Of a DNA stretch of 64,000 nucleotides, positions 1-7,125 are shown in pieces (position 1 is the stretch's first letter; each line of letters begins with the position of its first letter). Origin of the DNA: Nocardioides lianchengensis (GTDB lineage Bacteria; Actinomycetota; Actinomycetes; Propionibacteriales; Nocardioidaceae); assembly GCF_900101465.1 (NCBI RefSeq), contig NZ_FMZM01000018.1, forward strand, positions 1-64,000, in the 5' to 3' direction. A program made the position numbers and the translations under genes. The notes below the pieces were generated by a model that saw only the letters and a list, made by a program, of their open reading frames with translations, searched no databases and was not told where the DNA came from.

Positions 1-657
1 GACCCCCGAGCCGGACTCGACCCCGGCGTCCATGTCGGTGACCAGGGCGATCGCCGAGTAGCACATCCGCAGCTCCCGGGCGAGCGCCGCCTCGGGGGCG
101 CCGGTCATGTTGATCAGGCTCCAGCCCTGGGCGCCGTAGTGGCGCGACTCGGCCCGCGTGGAGAACCGCGGCCCCTCGATCACGACCATGGTCCCGCCGA
201 CCTTCACCTCCGGGTCCGCGCCCGCGACCGCCAGCGACACCCGCGGGCAGTACGGGTCGGCGAAGGGCAGGTGCACGGCCCCGGTCTCGACGTAGCTGGA
301 GATCCGGCGGTGCGTGCGGTCCACGAGCTGGTCGGGGACGACCACGTCACCCGGCGCGACCTCGGTGCACAGGCCGCCGACCGCGCACGGAGCGAGCACC
401 TGGCCCACGCCCAGCGAGCGCAGCGCCCACAGGTTCGCCCGGTAGTTGATCCCGTGCGGAGGGTGCTCGTGGCGCTTCCCGTGCCGCGGCAGGAACGCCA
501 CCCGGCGGCCCGCGACGGTGCCGAGGGAGACCGGCGCCGACGGGGCGCCGTACGGCGTCTCGACGACGATCTCCTCGGCGTCGCCGCCGGTCTGGGTGAG
601 GAAGGAGTAGAAGCCGGTGCCGCCGATGACGGCGACGTCGGCCTGGGGAGCGTTCAT
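1..657 (-). CDS. mtnP: S-methyl-5'-thioadenosine / purine nucleoside phosphorylase, C-terminus cut by window edge
   Basis: Cytosolic enzyme of purine and methionine salvage that phosphorolyses methylthioadenosine (or a related nucleoside) to adenine and methylthioribose-1-phosphate. The 219 visible codons start at an ATG at 657 with MNAPQADVAVIGGTGFY. They show the family motifs GGTGFY (phosphate site), LPRHGKRHEHPPHGINYRAN and VIEGPRFSTRAES, and then leave the window before the stop; full-length members are about 260-300 residues. Substrate preference (methylthioadenosine versus guanosine or inosine) cannot be settled from the visible part. It points away from the STAS gene, so the two share an upstream region. 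Confidence 0.88.
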   Translation of the reverse strand, partial: MNAPQADVAVIGGTGFYSFLTQTGGDAEEIVVETPYGAPSAPVSLGTVAGRRVAFLPRHGKRHEHPPHGINYRANLWALRSLGVGQVLAPCAVGGLCTEVAPGDVVVPDQLVDRTHRRISSYVETGAVHLPFADPYCPRVSLAVAGADPEVKVGGTMVVIEGPRFSTRAESRHYGAQGWSLINMTGAPEAALARELRMCYSAIALVTDMDAGVESGSGV

Positions 658-765
658 GTCCGACCTGTTGCCCAGGACGGACCTCCCCCATCCCTTCCGT
701 CTCAGACACCGCCGCGGCGAGCCGACTGGTCCGCCCTCTACGCTGCTCGGGTTCGTACCAACACT

Positions 766-1119
766 CTGGAGCCACCCATCCCCTACCGGAACCCGCTGCC
801 CACCAGACGGGCCGACCTGGTCCTCGACGGGAGCCTCGACCTGGGCGCGCACGACCACCTGCTCGCCGTCGTCTCGGACCTCTCTGTGGTCCTCGGACAG
901 ATCACGGTGGACCTCTCCGGCGTCACCTTCATGGACTGCGCCGGGATCACCGCGTTGCTCGGCGCCCACCAGATCGCCGCCACGGCCGGCAGCCGTCTCG
1001 ACATCATCGCGGTGAGCCGCGCAGCTTGGCGGATGATCGTGGTGGCCCAAGGCATCCGGCCATACCCGCGCGATGCTCTTCGCCTGCCCGCGAGTACCAC
1101 CATGGCTGAGCGGGACTGA
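766..1119 (+). CDS. STAS-domain (RsbV / anti-anti-sigma type) protein, start codon unclear
   Basis: About 110 residues with a STAS fold: a first strand LVLDGSLDLGAHDHLLAV, then VDLSGVTFMDCAGITALLGA, the stretch that holds the phosphorylatable Ser in anti-sigma antagonists (here Asp-Cys-Ala-Gly, so the usual Ser is Cys), and a shorter C-terminus. In this frame no ATG, GTG or TTG lies between the end of the neighbouring gene and the first strand. The entry begins at a CTG (766), which is only a guess, and the next GTG (about 889) would cut into the domain. Together with the decayed phosphatase fragment alongside, this suggests a damaged partner-switching module. It could be a living gene with a non-canonical start, or a pseudogene. 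Confidence 0.45.
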   Translation: MEPPIPYRNPLPTRRADLVLDGSLDLGAHDHLLAVVSDLSVVLGQITVDLSGVTFMDCAGITALLGAHQIAATAGSRLDIIAVSRAAWRMIVVAQGIRPYPRDALRLPASTTMAERD

Positions 1120-1223
1120 CACCTTCGGTCCAGCTCCGTATCAGGCTTCTTCGGGAGTGGCGAGATTCGCTGGCAGGTCGGGCGGAATCCGTTCAGGCCG
1201 GCCTCCGCGGGACGCGGTCGGTC

Positions 1224-1439
1224 CTCGCGGTGAAGCCGGACGATGGCGAGCGCAACGTCGTCGTCAGGCGTCTCGGGCAGCAGGCGGATGAGAAGCTCGT
1301 CGGCCATCTCCTCCAACCTCGTTCCGGCGCCGACCAGCTCAGCCAGATCCGCACCAAGAGCGGCTATGCCTTCGTCCAACAGCTGGCCACGTCGCTCACG
1401 AGTCCGTCGTTCACGCTCTGATGACCCCAGCGCGGACAC
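1224..1439 (-). pseudogene. Remnant of the C-terminus of a SpoIIE-type PP2C phosphatase
   Basis: From a GTG at 1439 the minus strand reads about 72 residues resembling the tail of GAF/SpoIIE phosphatases: RERRGQLLDEGIAALGADL, then RLEEMADELLIRLLPE and the closing metal-site-like DDDVALAIVRL. Nothing of the catalytic core (GGDFYD, GDVxGKG) is present upstream. The frame runs on without a natural stop through the antisense strand of the STAS gene. Codon use is unusually loose for this window (ATA, GCT, CTT, CGT). Read as a decayed fragment; the functional assignment rests on family resemblance. Confidence 0.5.
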
Positions 1440-1597
1440 ACCACCCCACGATCGCGAGGCCCCGACCGGGACCCGGCTCGGGCGGACGACGAGGCCTCAG
1501 CGATCCAGGAGTAGTGCTAGACCGGCAATCCGACCTCCAGGCGGTACCGAACCACTTTCGACCCAGCTCCCCGACGTGCACTGATAGAGGTGACCCC

Positions 1598-2329
1598 ATG
1601 GACGCCGCTCGGCGGCCCGCCCGGCTCCTGCTCGGAGCCCTCGTGGTGGTCGCTGCCGCTGCCGTCCTGGTGCTGCTCGGCTCGGCGAGTGCGTCCGCGT
1701 CGCCTTCCTCGCATGGCGGCCCTGATCCCGAGCCGCGCCCGGTCCTCGGCCAGCTGGTCGAGGGCGTCGGCGGTGTCGTGGGTGGGGTCGTGGAGGACAC
1801 CGTCACCGGGGCCGAGGAGTTGCTGGACCCGTCCACCCGGCCGACGCCCGAGCCGACCCCCGAGCCCGAGCCCGCCCCTGAGCCCGCTCCAGCACCCGAA
1901 CCGGCACCCGAACCGGCCGCCGATCCGCCGACCCCCGACCCCGCGCCCGAGCCGCCTCCGGTCGATCCGCCCACCGGGACCCCGGCCGAGCAGCCGACCG
2001 ACCCCCAGCCGGCCGCCGAGCGACCCGCTGCGCCGGCTCCGGCGGCGGTCCCCGACCGCGACGTCCGGCACCCGGCGACCGAGCCGCCTGCTCCGGCTCC
2101 GGAGCCCGAGCGCGCCGACGCCCGCGACCTCGCCTCACCCGCCGGCAGCGACGACCCGGACGACACCGGCATCACGCACACCGAGGGCGTGCTGAGCGTC
2201 GTACCCGTCGCGGGCGACCTGCGCGGCACCCTGCTGCCCGACGATTCCTGGGACGGCGGTCGCACCGCGATCCTCGACATCCGCCACGACTCCCAGCACC
2301 ACCTGCGCCCCGACACCTCGCCTGGCTGA
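1598..2329 (+). CDS. Secreted proline-rich hypothetical protein
   Basis: A 243-residue protein of unknown function. The ATG at 1598 follows a GAGGTGA-like ribosome site. The N-terminus is a clear signal peptide: Arg-rich start, then LLLGALVVVAAAAVLVLLGS and ASASASPSS as likely cleavage region. Residues about 80-170 are a Pro-Glu/Pro-Ala repeat (PTPEPTPEPEPAPEPAPAPE and so on) of the kind that spans cell walls. The last 70 residues are acidic and mixed, with ITHTEGVLSVVPVAGDLRG. No sorting signal or membrane anchor is visible at the C-terminus. It lies 64 bases before another secreted low-complexity gene on the same strand, so both may be envelope or matrix proteins made together. Confidence 0.7.
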   Translation: MDAARRPARLLLGALVVVAAAAVLVLLGSASASASPSSHGGPDPEPRPVLGQLVEGVGGVVGGVVEDTVTGAEELLDPSTRPTPEPTPEPEPAPEPAPAPEPAPEPAADPPTPDPAPEPPPVDPPTGTPAEQPTDPQPAAERPAAPAPAAVPDRDVRHPATEPPAPAPEPERADARDLASPAGSDDPDDTGITHTEGVLSVVPVAGDLRGTLLPDDSWDGGRTAILDIRHDSQHHLRPDTSPG

Positions 2330-2393
2330 CCGGTCCGATCGTCCGCATCCCTGCAGACGAACGACCTCCACCAGACGAAAGGCAACAACTCTC

Positions 2394-3860
2394 ATGAACA
2401 TCTGGATCAAGCGTTCCCTGGCCACCGTGGCCGTGACCGGCGGCATCGTGATCGCCGGCTCCGCCACGGCCCACGCCGACGAGCAGCACGACTCCTCGTC
2501 GAATCAGAGCGACTCGTCGCTCTCCAGCCCGCTGGAGATCGGCGGCCTGAGCCTCGGCTCGACCTCCGAGACCTCCTCCTCGTCGTCCTCGACGAGCAGC
2601 AGCTCCGACGGCGAGGAGTCCACGAAGCACCACGAGAGCTCCGAGGAGCACTCGAAGAACGGTGGCGGCATCGACATTGACCCGTCGCGGATCGACCTCG
2701 GCGGCGCCCTCTCCAACAGCAGCTCGTCGCACGACGAGTCCCGTGGAGGCGACCACGGCAGCGACGAGTCCTCGTCGCAGTCCGAGTCGAAGGGCTCCGC
2801 CTCCGCGCCGATCGAGCTCGGTGGCGTCAAGATCCACCAGCACCAGTCCGGGGAGTCGAGGGACCAGTCCTCGAGCAGCTCGCAGGACGGCGACCGCTCG
2901 CACCAGGAGAGCGAGTCGAACCACGACTCGTCCAGCTCCGAGAGCGGTCTCGACACCGGTGGCATCACGCTCGACCCGCAGGCCGCCTTCGGCAACGCCC
3001 AGGAGCAGTCCGACTCGTCGCTCGGTGGCGAGGACGGCGTTGACGAGAGCAGCAGCAGCTCGTCCACCCAGGGCGCGGCGGCCGCGCCGATCATCATCGA
3101 GGGCGTGACCGGCTGGTTCACCGCGGACAGCACCTCCACCCAGGAGGACGCCTCACAGAGCAGCGACGGCGACGAGTCCACCTCGTCCTCGCACGCCTCC
3201 ACCGACCACCAGAGCACCAGCGGTGAGTACGGCGGCGGCGGTCTGGCGATCGACCCGCACGGGCAGTTCTCGCAGCACCAGTCCGAGAACAGCTCCTCGC
3301 TCGGTGACGAGGACGGGATCGAGGAGTCCGACTCCGCGTCGAGCAGCGCGCTGACCGGCGGCGCGCCGTACGCCTTCGACGGGTTCTTCGGCACCTTCGG
3401 GACCACCCAGGACTCGACGTCGACCGACACCACCACGGCGACGGACGGCGACACGTCCACCTCGAGCACCGAGAGCGACGCCTCGCACGACGACACCACG
3501 GTGTCCGGGCACACCGGCGAGGCGACGGGTGACCCGACGTTCGGCCTGCTGAACGAGCAGTCCGGCTCCACGTCGAGCACCGGTGACCAGGACGAGTCGT
3601 CCAGCCACAGCACCACCGAGGGCGGCTACGACGCGCCCTTCGCGTACGACGGCTTCGGTGGCCTGGTCGAGCAGGGCTCGGCCGACCACCACGCCACGTC
3701 CGACGAGGTGCGCGACGGCGACGAGGTCACGACCGACGAGCAGTCCTCGCACACCGAGGACCACAACGGTCAGGACTTCTCCTTCGACGGCTTCTCCGGC
3801 CACCCGGAGGGCTCGTTCTCGACCGAGGACCTGAAGGACCTGTTCTCGAACGACCGCTGA
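2394..3860 (+). CDS. Secreted Ser/Asp-rich protein with degenerate 93-residue repeats
   Basis: A 488-residue exported protein I cannot assign to a family. Signal peptide: MNIWIKRSLATVAVTGG, a hydrophobic stretch, and AHA-DE as cleavage site near residue 28. The mature part is extremely rich in Ser, Asp, Glu, Thr and Gly. It is not random: short hydrophobic blocks recur at a fixed distance (SPLEIGG at 45, APIELGG at 138, APIIIEG at 231, APYAFDG at 324, APFAYDG at 414), alternating with blocks containing GGIDIDP, GGITLDP and GGLAIDP. The C-terminus ends STEDLKDLFSNDR. No LPXTG or transmembrane anchor is seen. Acidic Asp/Ser stretches could bind calcium or act as an extracellular matrix protein; that is only a suggestion. 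A strong hairpin follows the stop. Confidence 0.75.
   Translation: MNIWIKRSLATVAVTGGIVIAGSATAHADEQHDSSSNQSDSSLSSPLEIGGLSLGSTSETSSSSSSTSSSSDGEESTKHHESSEEHSKNGGGIDIDPSRIDLGGALSNSSSSHDESRGGDHGSDESSSQSESKGSASAPIELGGVKIHQHQSGESRDQSSSSSQDGDRSHQESESNHDSSSSESGLDTGGITLDPQAAFGNAQEQSDSSLGGEDGVDESSSSSSTQGAAAAPIIIEGVTGWFTADSTSTQEDASQSSDGDESTSSSHASTDHQSTSGEYGGGGLAIDPHGQFSQHQSENSSSLGDEDGIEESDSASSSALTGGAPYAFDGFFGTFGTTQDSTSTDTTTATDGDTSTSSTESDASHDDTTVSGHTGEATGDPTFGLLNEQSGSTSSTGDQDESSSHSTTEGGYDAPFAYDGFGGLVEQGSADHHATSDEVRDGDEVTTDEQSSHTEDHNGQDFSFDGFSGHPEGSFSTEDLKDLFSNDR
2526..3683 (+). repeat. Four-plus degenerate tandem repeats of about 279 bp inside the secreted Ser/Asp-rich gene
   Basis: The proline of the hydrophobic block falls at residues 46, 139, 232, 325 and 415, a spacing of 93, 93, 93 and 90. 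The second block (IDP or LDP, then GDP) has its proline at 97, 195, 288 and 381. The repeat is therefore about 93 codons, with DNA identity largely eroded by Ser-codon changes. Confidence 0.65.
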
Positions 3861-3878
3861 CACCCGCACCACCCACGA

Positions 3879-3914
3879 GGGCCCCGGCCCCGCCACCCGG
3901 CGGGACCGGGGCCC
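3879..3914 (+). terminator. Intrinsic-type hairpin after the secreted Ser/Asp-rich gene
   Basis: Stem GGGCCCCGG (3879-3887) pairs with CCGGGGCCC (3906-3914). Inside it, one C/A mismatch is followed by CCCGCC pairing with GGCGGG around an ACCC loop. It starts 19 bases after the stop codon and is followed by TTC, with no long T run, as is common in high-GC actinobacteria. Confidence 0.75.
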
Positions 3915-4423
3915 TTCGGGCTTGAAGGGAGCGGGGCCAACTCGCTGAACATCGTCACTCTGTCGGTCCGGTCGATGCTCAAAGTCCGTCCGCGACTAGT
4001 GCGCACCGGGTCCGCGACGGCTTGTTGCGAACTGTTGAATTCCCAACACACATGCCTCGCTCTCGTGCCAGTCCTACGTCGCCTCTTGCCTGGCCCGAAG
4101 GTCCTCAGACGTGGTGGAGTTTGGCTCGTCAGACGTCCCTTGTGGCTCGTTCCGACTCATCCCTCGGATGCCCGAACAGGCATCTTCCGCCCGGGTCAGA
4201 ATCACGGACACACTGCCGCGCTCGCGGCGCTTCGGAGGCGTTCATGAGTCCGCAAACGGTCCGCAAGACACCCGCTGAAGTCCGTCCACAACCATCGTCC
4301 ATCGCTATTCGAAAATCTTGTCCGCCCAGGTCAGAGGCTATTTCCGTCAATCTTCGGTCAACACCGTTGACGGCTAGTTACTCGGAGACCAAGAAGGGCT
4401 GACGCCCTCCTCCGCTCCACCGC
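3915..4423. other. Intergenic stretch without a convincing gene
   Basis: About 510 bases of noticeably lower GC than the flanks. Open frames here on either strand have no family motif, no good ribosome site and ordinary non-coding composition. One small inverted repeat is visible, GTCAAC-ACC-GTTGAC (4357-4371), nested in a wider CCGTCAA...TTGACGG pair (4344-4373). Nothing else is recognised. Confidence 0.5.
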
Positions 4424-4459
4424 CTCGACGCCGCCGGCCCTCGGACCGGCGGCGTCGAG
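4424..4459 (-). terminator. Terminator hairpin downstream of the Baeyer-Villiger-type monooxygenase
   Basis: Perfect 14-base arms, CTCGACGCCGCCGG (4424-4437) and its complement (4446-4459), around an 8-base loop. It lies 17 bases beyond the monooxygenase stop codon on the minus strand. The hairpin marks the left edge of the catabolic island. Confidence 0.8.
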
Positions 4460-4476
4460 CGCGTTCGGGGTGCCGC

Positions 4477-6165
4477 TCAGGCCCCCGTGGCGGCGTATCC
4501 GACGGGGAGGTCCGGACTCGGGGCGAGCCGGAAGCTCGGGTAGCCGTTCTCGATCTCCTGGGCGAGACGCTTCCGGTAGCGCGGAGCACCGCCGAGATAG
4601 ACCATGACGCGCGGCTTGTCCTCGCGGTCGAGGTTGATGTTGTGGCCGTTGAACCAGGACTTGGAGTGGGCGAGCAGCAGCAGGCTGTTGATCTCGCGGA
4701 CGTGCTGGACCCACTCGACCTCGGCCTCGCGGCGCGCCTCGAAGCGGCCGATGCCGTTGCGCTCGATCTGACGGGCGGTCTCGGTCATCCAGTTCACGAC
4801 GTCCTCGATCCCGCGGGGGAAGTTGGCCGTCGCGGCGCCCGACTGCGGGCCGACCAGGATGAAGAGGTTCGGGAAGCCGGACACCTGGACCCCGATGCAG
4901 GTCTCCGGCCCGTCCTTCCACTGCTCCTTGAGCCGGACCCCGTCGACCCCGACGAACTCGATCCGGTCGAAGGCGCCGGTGACCGCGTCGAAGCCGGTGG
5001 CGTAGACGATGACGTCCGCCTCGAGGTCCCGCGTCCCACCCTCCTCCAGCAGCAGCCGGATCCCGCTCGGGGTGACCTCGTCGATCGGGTTGGCCATGAT
5101 GTCCACGAGCTCGACGTTCGGCCGGTTGAAGACCTCGTAGAAGCCCGACTCCCCCGCGACCCGCTTGTTGCCGAAGCCGTGGTCCTTCGGGATGAGGATG
5201 TCGGCGACCGCCGGGTCCTGCACGCGCTCCCGGATCTTGCCGGCCACGAACTCCGACAGCTCCCGGTTGGGCTCGACCTCCATCATCGTGTCGCGGTAGT
5301 TGCCCATCGACATCGCGGCCCCCTGGCCGTTCGCGTAGAGGTCCTCCCAGTGCGCCCAGCGCTCCTCGCGGGTGACGTCGGTCGACAGCGTACGGTCGGG
5401 ACGGTGGATGAAGCCGGCGGGCGTCTCGCGGCACCACGCGAAGATCTCGTCGTACGACGTCCGCAGCCGAGCCATCTCGTCGTCGGTGATCGGTCCGTTG
5501 CCGAGCGGCGCCGTCCAGTTGGCGTCCCGCTGCAGGACGGTCAGCTGCGCGACCTTGTCGGCGATGTCGGTGATCACCTGGACACCGCTCGCGCCGGTCC
5601 CGATGACGATCACCCGCTTGCCGGTCACGTCGAGCCCCTCCGGCCAGTCGAAGGTGTGCGTCTCCACGCCCCCGAAGCTGCCGACGCCCGCGACCCGCGG
5701 GTAGGTCGGGACCGAGAGCAGGCCCATCGCGCCGAGCACGAAGCGCGTGCGGATCTCGGTCCCGTCGGCGAGCTGCACCCGCCAGAACCAGCCGTCCTCG
5801 ACCCACTCGGCGCGCACGACCCGCGCGTCGAAGGTGATGTGACGCTCCAGGTCGAAGCGCTCGGCGACGTGCTGGAGGTAGGACAGCGTCTCGCCCTGGG
5901 CGGCGAAGCGCTCCTTCCAGGTCCACTCGTCGAGGAGCTCCCGGGAGAAGGAGTACTGGTAGGTGTACGACTCCGAGTCGAACCGGCAGCCCGGGTAGCG
6001 GTTGTTGAACCAGGTGCCTCCGAGACCGGCGTTGGCGTCGACCACCCGCACCGAGGCTCCGATCTCCAGCAGCTGGTGGAGCTGGTAGAGCCCGCACACC
6101 CCGGCGCCGATGATCAGGTAGTCGATCTCCGGGCCCTCGGACGGGATCGGGTCGGTGCTGCCCAT
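4477..6165 (-). CDS. Flavin-containing (Baeyer-Villiger type) monooxygenase
   Basis: A 562-residue FAD/NADPH enzyme that should insert oxygen next to a ketone to give an ester or lactone. The FAD site is IIGAGVCGLYQLHQLL (from about residue 17), the second dinucleotide site is VIVIGTGASGVQV, and the type I Baeyer-Villiger fingerprint appears as FGGVETHTFDWPEG (FxGxxxHxxxWP). GTWFNNRYPGCRFD, typical of cyclohexanone/steroid monooxygenase relatives, is also present. The ATG at 6165 follows AGGAG by 6 bases. It is a single-gene unit with a CAAG-CG-CTTG operator 17 bases upstream and a hairpin terminator, so it probably belongs to the island's regulon. The ketone substrate is unknown. Confidence 0.88.
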   Translation of the reverse strand: MGSTDPIPSEGPEIDYLIIGAGVCGLYQLHQLLEIGASVRVVDANAGLGGTWFNNRYPGCRFDSESYTYQYSFSRELLDEWTWKERFAAQGETLSYLQHVAERFDLERHITFDARVVRAEWVEDGWFWRVQLADGTEIRTRFVLGAMGLLSVPTYPRVAGVGSFGGVETHTFDWPEGLDVTGKRVIVIGTGASGVQVITDIADKVAQLTVLQRDANWTAPLGNGPITDDEMARLRTSYDEIFAWCRETPAGFIHRPDRTLSTDVTREERWAHWEDLYANGQGAAMSMGNYRDTMMEVEPNRELSEFVAGKIRERVQDPAVADILIPKDHGFGNKRVAGESGFYEVFNRPNVELVDIMANPIDEVTPSGIRLLLEEGGTRDLEADVIVYATGFDAVTGAFDRIEFVGVDGVRLKEQWKDGPETCIGVQVSGFPNLFILVGPQSGAATANFPRGIEDVVNWMTETARQIERNGIGRFEARREAEVEWVQHVREINSLLLLAHSKSWFNGHNINLDREDKPRVMVYLGGAPRYRKRLAQEIENGYPSFRLAPSPDLPVGYAATGA

Positions 6166-6181
6166 GTCGTTCTCCTAATTA

Positions 6182-6195
6182 ATCAAGCGCTTGCT
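6182..6195. promoter_or_regulatory. KstR2-type operator upstream of the monooxygenase
   Basis: ATCAAGCGCTTGCT matches AnCAAGnnCTTGnT, the published KstR2 consensus. It is placed 17 bases before the start codon, so a bound repressor would block transcription of the monooxygenase. Confidence 0.72.
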
Positions 6196-6240
6196 CTACT
6201 TTTGCCAGCGTACGTCACCGAGACGCCGCCGTCGAGCCGA

Positions 6241-7125
6241 TCAGAGGCCGAGGATCTCGGCGTACCGCCTCATGTCGCGCTCGTAGTGGTCGTCGCCGAT
6301 CCGGGGCGACACGACGACCTCGTCGATGCCGAGCCGCAGGGCCTCCTCGATGTAGGCCCGGTCGTCCTCCCAGTCCTGCTCGGTCGCGCCCTTGCTGCGG
6401 CGCCCCACCTTCAGCGAGAGCTCGTCCATGCTGCGCCCTGCGGCGGCCATCATCGGCTCGAGCCGGCCGATGAAGACCTTGATGTCCTCGTGGGTCCGGC
6501 TGTAGCCGGCCCAGCCGTCGCCGAACGCGACGATCCGCTCCAGGCTGGCGCGGCTGTTGCCGCCGACGATGATCGGCAGCCGGGCCTGCGCGGGCTTCGG
6601 GAAGCAGTAGAGCGGCTCGAAGTCGACGAACTCACCGCGGTACTCGCTGATCTCGCCCTCGGACCACAGCACGCGCATCGCGGCGAGGTAGTCGTTCATC
6701 CGCTCGCCACGGCGCTCGAAGGGGACGTCGAGGGCGCCGTACTCCTCCTCGGACCAGCCGACGCCGACGCCGAACTCGAAGCGACCGCCGCTGAGCTGGT
6801 CGACGCTGGCGACCTGGCGGGCGGTCACGATCGGGTTGCGCTGCGGGACCACGAAGACGTACGTCCCGATCCGCAGCGTCGTCGTCGAGGCGGCGATCGC
6901 CCCCGCGAGCACGAGCGGGTCGTGCACGCCCAGGGTCTTGTGGACCTCCTGGGCCCCGCCCGACTCGTAGGGATACTGCGAGCGGTACTCCGGGAAGAAC
7001 ACGACATGTTCGGGGAGCCAGACGCTGCGGTAGCCGATCTCCTCGATCAGCTGCGCGGCCTCGGCCGACCAGCTGCCGCTGCGTCGACCGACGCCGGGGA
7101 AGAGCTCGCTGATGCCGAGCTTCAT
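6241..7125 (-). CDS. LLM-class (luciferase-like, probably F420-dependent) oxidoreductase
   Basis: A 294-residue TIM-barrel protein of the luciferase-like monooxygenase family. It starts MKLGISELFPGVGR, followed by GYRSVWLPEHVVFFPEYRSQYP, IGTYVFVVPQRNPIVTARQ and FEFGVGVGWSEEEYGAL. These are the usual LLM markers, with the bulge region LRIGTYV expected to hold the flavin or F420. The ATG at 7125 is preceded by GGAAGGAG and overlaps the stop of the acyl-CoA synthetase gene as ATGA. It is the last gene of a six-gene unit that begins with an acyl-CoA dehydrogenase at 12863. The cofactor is inferred from family habit in actinobacteria; the substrate is unknown. Confidence 0.85.
   Translation of the reverse strand: MKLGISELFPGVGRRSGSWSAEAAQLIEEIGYRSVWLPEHVVFFPEYRSQYPYESGGAQEVHKTLGVHDPLVLAGAIAASTTTLRIGTYVFVVPQRNPIVTARQVASVDQLSGGRFEFGVGVGWSEEEYGALDVPFERRGERMNDYLAAMRVLWSEGEISEYRGEFVDFEPLYCFPKPAQARLPIIVGGNSRASLERIVAFGDGWAGYSRTHEDIKVFIGRLEPMMAAAGRSMDELSLKVGRRSKGATEQDWEDDRAYIEEALRLGIDEVVVSPRIGDDHYERDMRRYAEILGL

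Noticed and set aside
347..775. A minus-strand frame of 142 codons near the left edge
   Set aside because: Out of frame with the methylthioadenosine phosphorylase, whose motifs are in another minus-strand frame that simply lacks a stop within the window.
783..1439. A full 218-codon phosphatase gene on the minus strand
   Set aside because: Only the first 70 residues resemble a phosphatase tail; the remainder is antisense to the STAS domain and the catalytic core is missing.
2504..3616. A 370-codon minus-strand frame opposite the secreted Ser/Asp protein
   Set aside because: It is the antisense of Ser/Asp codons, giving a Ser/Pro/Glu-rich string without a signal or motif; the plus strand has a signal peptide, ribosome site and terminator.
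4022..4402. A 126-codon plus-strand frame in the intergenic gap
   Set aside because: No ribosome site, no motif, and a composition unlike the real genes.
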